The notes under the pieces are model-generated. The model was not told the origin of the DNA. It worked only from the letters and a program-made list of their open reading frames with translations, and ran no database searches. The position numbers were made by a program, and so were the translations under genes. A stretch of DNA of 64,000 nucleotides from positions 1,116,001 to 1,180,000 of the forward strand of contig NZ_CP072801.1 of assembly GCF_017901135.1 (NCBI RefSeq), written 5' to 3'. Origin of the DNA: Thiothrix litoralis. Its GTDB lineage: Bacteria > Pseudomonadota > Gammaproteobacteria > Thiotrichales > Thiotrichaceae. This document shows, piece after piece, positions 57,837 to 64,000 of this stretch (position 1 is its first letter; the number at the start of each line of letters is the position of its first letter).

Positions 57837-59273
57837 TTACGGTTTGGGAATCGCAATAAAGCGGGTTTGATCGCCTTGCATGATCAATAGGGCAATCGGC
57901 TTGCCTGCCGGGGCAGACTGCACCGCCGTTTTCATATCTGCCGGGTTGGTGACGGGCTGGTTATTGACTGACATGATAATGTCGCCATTTTCCAAACCGG
58001 CTTGTTCCGCCGCACTGCCTGCCAAGACTTCTTCAACCATCAGGCCGTTGCTCAGTTTGTGATCCTTGAGATCGGCACTGCTCAGGCTGGAAACCGCCAG
58101 CCCCAACATACCCGTATCACCACCAGCCAGCACCGGAGCAGCGTCTTCGTCGCCGTTATCGAGTTTGGCAATGGTGACATCCAAGGTCTTTTCTGCACCA
58201 GCACGCAGCAATTTGAGCGGAACCTGTGTGCCAATCGGCGTATTACCCACCAGCAATGGCAAATCGGCGGAAGATTTCACTTTACCCGTGCCAAAGCCCA
58301 CGATAATGTCACCGGCTTGTACACCAGCCTTGTCTGCCGGGCTACCCGGTTGCACGCTGGAAACCAAAGCACCATCGGGCTGGGTAAGGCTGAATGAGCT
58401 GGCTAAATCCTGGCTCATATCCTGAATGGCAACACCCAACCAGCCCCGCTCGACTTTGCCCTTATTCTTGAGTTGCTCGACCACGGTTTTCGCTACATTC
58501 ACCGGAATGGCGAATGAAATACCCATGTAACCACCGCTGCGGCTGTAAATCTGTGAGTTCACCCCGATTACCCGCCCCGCCAGATCAAACAGCGGGCCGC
58601 CGGAGTTACCGGGGTTGACGGCTACGTCGGTCTGGATAAAGGGCACGTAAGTACCATCCGGCAAGCTACGTGACAGGGCGCTGACAATTCCTTGGGTCGC
58701 GCTATGGTCAAGGCCGAACGGCGCACCAATCGCCACTACCCACTGCCCAACTTCCAGTGCATTGGAATCACCCATCTGCACGACCGGCAGGTTGTCTGCC
58801 TTCACTTTTAACAAGGCGATGTCACTCAGGGTATCCACCCCGATGATTTCAGCAGGCAATTCGCGGCGGTCACTCAGGCCGATCGTGACCGACTTGGCGT
58901 TTTCAACCACATGTGCATTGGTGACGATGTAACCATCAGCGGAGATAACAAAGCCAGAGCCGGTTGCCTTGGTACGACGTTCTGGTTCTGCCATTTCTGG
59001 CATACCCCGGAAAAAGCGCTCCAGTTCTGGTGGCAAACCTTCGGGCAGGCCGCTGCGCCCGCTGGTGCTTTTACCCTCAACGCTGATATTTACCACCGCT
59101 GCCCCGTTTTGTTTGATTAAGGTAGTCAGTTCCGGTAAGCCATTCGCAGCAGCCGGGGCTGGTGACAAAGGTGACACACTGGTTGTTTCTGCCATCACAG
59201 GCAAATTACCCAACACCAATGCAGAACTCATCAATACACCTGCGACCAATACCAACTTGTTACGTGTGAACAT
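57837..59273 (-). CDS. DegP/HtrA-type periplasmic serine protease
   Basis: 478 residues. Signal peptide (LVLVAGVLMSSALVLGNLPVMA), then trypsin-like domain with H121 (NAHVV), D151 (SDIALLK) and S224 (GNSGGP), and two PDZ domains (GWLGVAIQDMSQDLA ... and LMVEEVLAGSAAEQAGLENGDIIMSVNN). It is the Do/MucD type of envelope quality-control protease. ATG at 59273 is chosen because GGAG lies 10 bases upstream and TTG at 59282 is too close to it. Own terminator downstream. Confidence 0.93.
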   Translation of the reverse strand: MFTRNKLVLVAGVLMSSALVLGNLPVMAETTSVSPLSPAPAAANGLPELTTLIKQNGAAVVNISVEGKSTSGRSGLPEGLPPELERFFRGMPEMAEPERRTKATGSGFVISADGYIVTNAHVVENAKSVTIGLSDRRELPAEIIGVDTLSDIALLKVKADNLPVVQMGDSNALEVGQWVVAIGAPFGLDHSATQGIVSALSRSLPDGTYVPFIQTDVAVNPGNSGGPLFDLAGRVIGVNSQIYSRSGGYMGISFAIPVNVAKTVVEQLKNKGKVERGWLGVAIQDMSQDLASSFSLTQPDGALVSSVQPGSPADKAGVQAGDIIVGFGTGKVKSSADLPLLVGNTPIGTQVPLKLLRAGAEKTLDVTIAKLDNGDEDAAPVLAGGDTGMLGLAVSSLSSADLKDHKLSNGLMVEEVLAGSAAEQAGLENGDIIMSVNNQPVTNPADMKTAVQSAPAGKPIALLIMQGDQTRFIAIPKP

Positions 59274-59428
59274 GGATTGCAAACTCCTATATCAAATAGC
59301 TTGTTTATGGCAGTGATTATGACAGACAAAACATTACCGGGGGTTTGCGATAACGTTACGGAATGTTCATGTTTTGTTGCATCATGCCATAATCACGCGA
59401 TCAGCATTATTCACCCAAGGCGGCCATT

Positions 59429-60217
59429 ATGACGACGCTTAGCATGACTCCCGAAGACCTTGACGACCTGCGCTACGCCAAAAACCTGCTGGAAAATCCG
59501 GGGCTGGCGGCGCGTATCACCAACGTTGTCGGCACGCCTATCGAAAAAGGGCTGGCGATGTTGCCCGAAAGTGCCCACGCCATGATTGGCAAAGCTACCC
59601 AAAAGGCGCTGGAAACCTCGCTGGATATGGCCGTTTCCACGCTGGAAGAACAACCACAACTGGCTTCCAACTGGCTGCATAAAACCTTCGTGGGGATCAG
59701 CGGTGCAGCGGGTGGGGCATTTGGTTTGCCTGCGCTGGCGTTTGAATTGCCGGTTTCCACCACGATCATCCTGCGCTCGATTGCTGACATTGCCCGCAGC
59801 GAAGGTGAAGCCATCAAGTCACCAGAAGCCCGGTTGGCCTGTCTGGAAGTGTTTGCCCTCGGTGGCCCCACCACGCTTGATGATGCCAGCGAATCCGGCT
59901 ATTTCGCGGTACGGGCAGCACTGGCAAAATCGCTGTCAGATGCGCTGGAATACATCGCGCAACAAGGCATTACCCAAAAGGCTTCCCCGCCGTTGGTACG
60001 TTTTGTTGCACAGATTGCGGCACGTTTCGGCATTCCGGTCACGGAAAAAGCAGCGGCGCAAGCCCTGCCTGTGGTGGGTGCTGCCGGAGGGGCATTGATC
60101 AATACCCTGTTCATCGACCACTTCCAGAACATGAGCCGAGGGCATTTCATTGTGCGGCGTTTGGAGCGTGGTTATGGCGCGGTGGCGGTGAAGGCGGCTT
60201 ATCTTGCACTGCCTTAA
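59429..60217 (+). CDS. EcsC-family protein
   Basis: 262 residues matching the EcsC family: LENPGLAARITNVVGTPIEKGLAMLP, a hydrophobic Gly/Ala-rich core (GISGAAGGAFGLPALAFELPVSTTIILRSIADIARSEGE), ACLEVFALGG and the C-terminal AQALPVVGAAGGALINTLFIDHFQNMSRGHFIVRRLERGYG. The family is named after a Bacillus ABC-transporter-linked protein; function is unclear. Divergent from degP, with a possible CATAAT -10 upstream. Confidence 0.88.
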   Translation: MTTLSMTPEDLDDLRYAKNLLENPGLAARITNVVGTPIEKGLAMLPESAHAMIGKATQKALETSLDMAVSTLEEQPQLASNWLHKTFVGISGAAGGAFGLPALAFELPVSTTIILRSIADIARSEGEAIKSPEARLACLEVFALGGPTTLDDASESGYFAVRAALAKSLSDALEYIAQQGITQKASPPLVRFVAQIAARFGIPVTEKAAAQALPVVGAAGGALINTLFIDHFQNMSRGHFIVRRLERGYGAVAVKAAYLALP

Positions 60218-60283
60218 ACATCACCGTCAAAACGGCCTGCAAACTGTGCTACCCTTGCCGTCTTTTAGCCGAGGTTAAACCCC

Positions 60284-60625
60284 ATGAGCACTCTGCCAGC
60301 CTGCCCCCAATGCGCTTCTGAATACACCTACGAAGACGGCGCCATGTTCGTCTGCCCGGAATGCGCCCACGAATGGCCACAAGTCGCCGCTGCCGATGAC
60401 ACCGACAAAGCCCGCGTGATCAAGGATTCCAACGGCAATATCTTGCAAGACGGCGATACCGTCACCGTCATCAAGGATCTGAAGCTGAAAGGCTCATCAC
60501 TGGTGGTCAAGGTCGGCACCAAAGTGAAGAATATCCGTCTGGTTGAAGGCGATCATGATATTGATTGCAAAATTGACGGCATCGGCGCAATGAGCCTGAA
60601 ATCCGAGTTCGTCAAGAAGATCTAA
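60284..60625 (+). CDS. yjdM: YjdM/PhnA-type zinc-ribbon protein
   Basis: 113 residues. N-terminal zinc ribbon [25 protein letters not shown], then the conserved PhnA domain ([55 protein letters not shown]). Historically called PhnA for phosphonate use, but its function is not proven. Ends before a strong bidirectional terminator. Confidence 0.93.
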   Translation: MSTLPACPQCASEYTYEDGAMFVCPECAHEWPQVAAADDTDKARVIKDSNGNILQDGDTVTVIKDLKLKGSSLVVKVGTKVKNIRLVEGDHDIDCKIDGIGAMSLKSEFVKKI

Positions 60626-60640
60626 GTAGCCTGAAAAAAG

Positions 60641-60679
60641 ATGCTCAATAATTTTTTATTATAAAATCTTATTGAGCAT
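60641..60679. terminator. Bidirectional terminator between yjdM and metH
   Basis: Perfect 11-bp arms ATGCTCAATAA and TTATTGAGCAT around a 17-base AT-rich loop, between two convergent genes. Confidence 0.75.
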
Positions 60680-60713
60680 AGAAAACTATACAGATGTCAA
60701 TGCATCAAGACAA

Positions 60714-64000
<3,287 letters not shown>

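Noticed and set aside
59283-59428. Sigma-E-type promoter upstream of degP
   Set aside because: No convincing GGAACTT-like -35 with a matching -10 could be placed.

Overview
The window looks like a chromosomal segment of a gammaproteobacterium, most likely a sulfur oxidiser of the Thiothrix group. This is inferred from gene order (fabD-fabG-acpP-fabF ... pabC-mltG-tmk-holB-pilZ; clpS-clpA-infA; hflK-hflC), moderate GC and product types, not from a database search. Most of it is ordinary housekeeping DNA, interrupted by two accessory zones.

Region 1 (1-1.87 kb) is the end of an integrated element: the C-terminal part of a DUF3987-type replication protein, then a Cre-like tyrosine recombinase with a 34-bp loxP-shaped site just upstream. 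Region 2 (1.88-7.4 kb) holds aspS, two tandem outer-membrane beta-barrel paralogues, an FmdB zinc-ribbon protein, an SDR oxidoreductase and a small acidic protein. Region 3 (7-15.5 kb, minus strand) is a tightly packed fatty-acid/folate/cell-wall/replication operon: fabD-fabG-acpP-fabF-pabB-pabC-mltG-tmk-holB-pilZ. pabB carries two copies of a palindromic repeat inside its reading frame. Region 4 (15.6-20 kb) has infA, clpA, clpS and icd.

Region 5 (20.1-30.3 kb, mostly plus strand) has a nuclease that fuses an EEP domain to an endonuclease I domain, an orphan RND/HlyD-type adaptor, and the conserved membrane cluster RDD-SpoIIM-DUF4129-DUF4350-MoxR-DUF58.

Region 6 (30.3-52.9 kb) is the main accessory island. 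It starts with a 1775-residue protein combining two alpha/beta-hydrolase domains, an M17-N-like segment, a CHAT caspase-like protease and TPRs, preceded by a DUF4143 ATPase. Next comes a CRISPR array that I count as 71 repeats and 70 spacers, then a complete type I-D cas operon on the minus strand (cas6-cas10d-csc2-csc1-cas3-cas4-cas1-cas2). Divergent from cas6 is a WYL-domain regulator. An insertion sequence with 20-bp terminal inverted repeats (51780-52844) has landed in the 3' end of the WYL gene, so its natural C-terminus is cut off; a likely remnant lies beyond the IS.

Region 7 (53-64 kb) returns to core genes: hflK-hflC, a NYN nuclease, a Tat-exported bicovalent flavin oxidoreductase, a coiled-coil protein of unknown function, a DegP/HtrA protease, an EcsC-family protein, YjdM and the 3' part of metH, which runs off the right edge.

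The strongest candidates for undescribed biology are the lipase-CHAT giant beside the CRISPR locus, the Cre-like recombinase with its lox-like site, and the IS-truncated WYL regulator of the I-D system.
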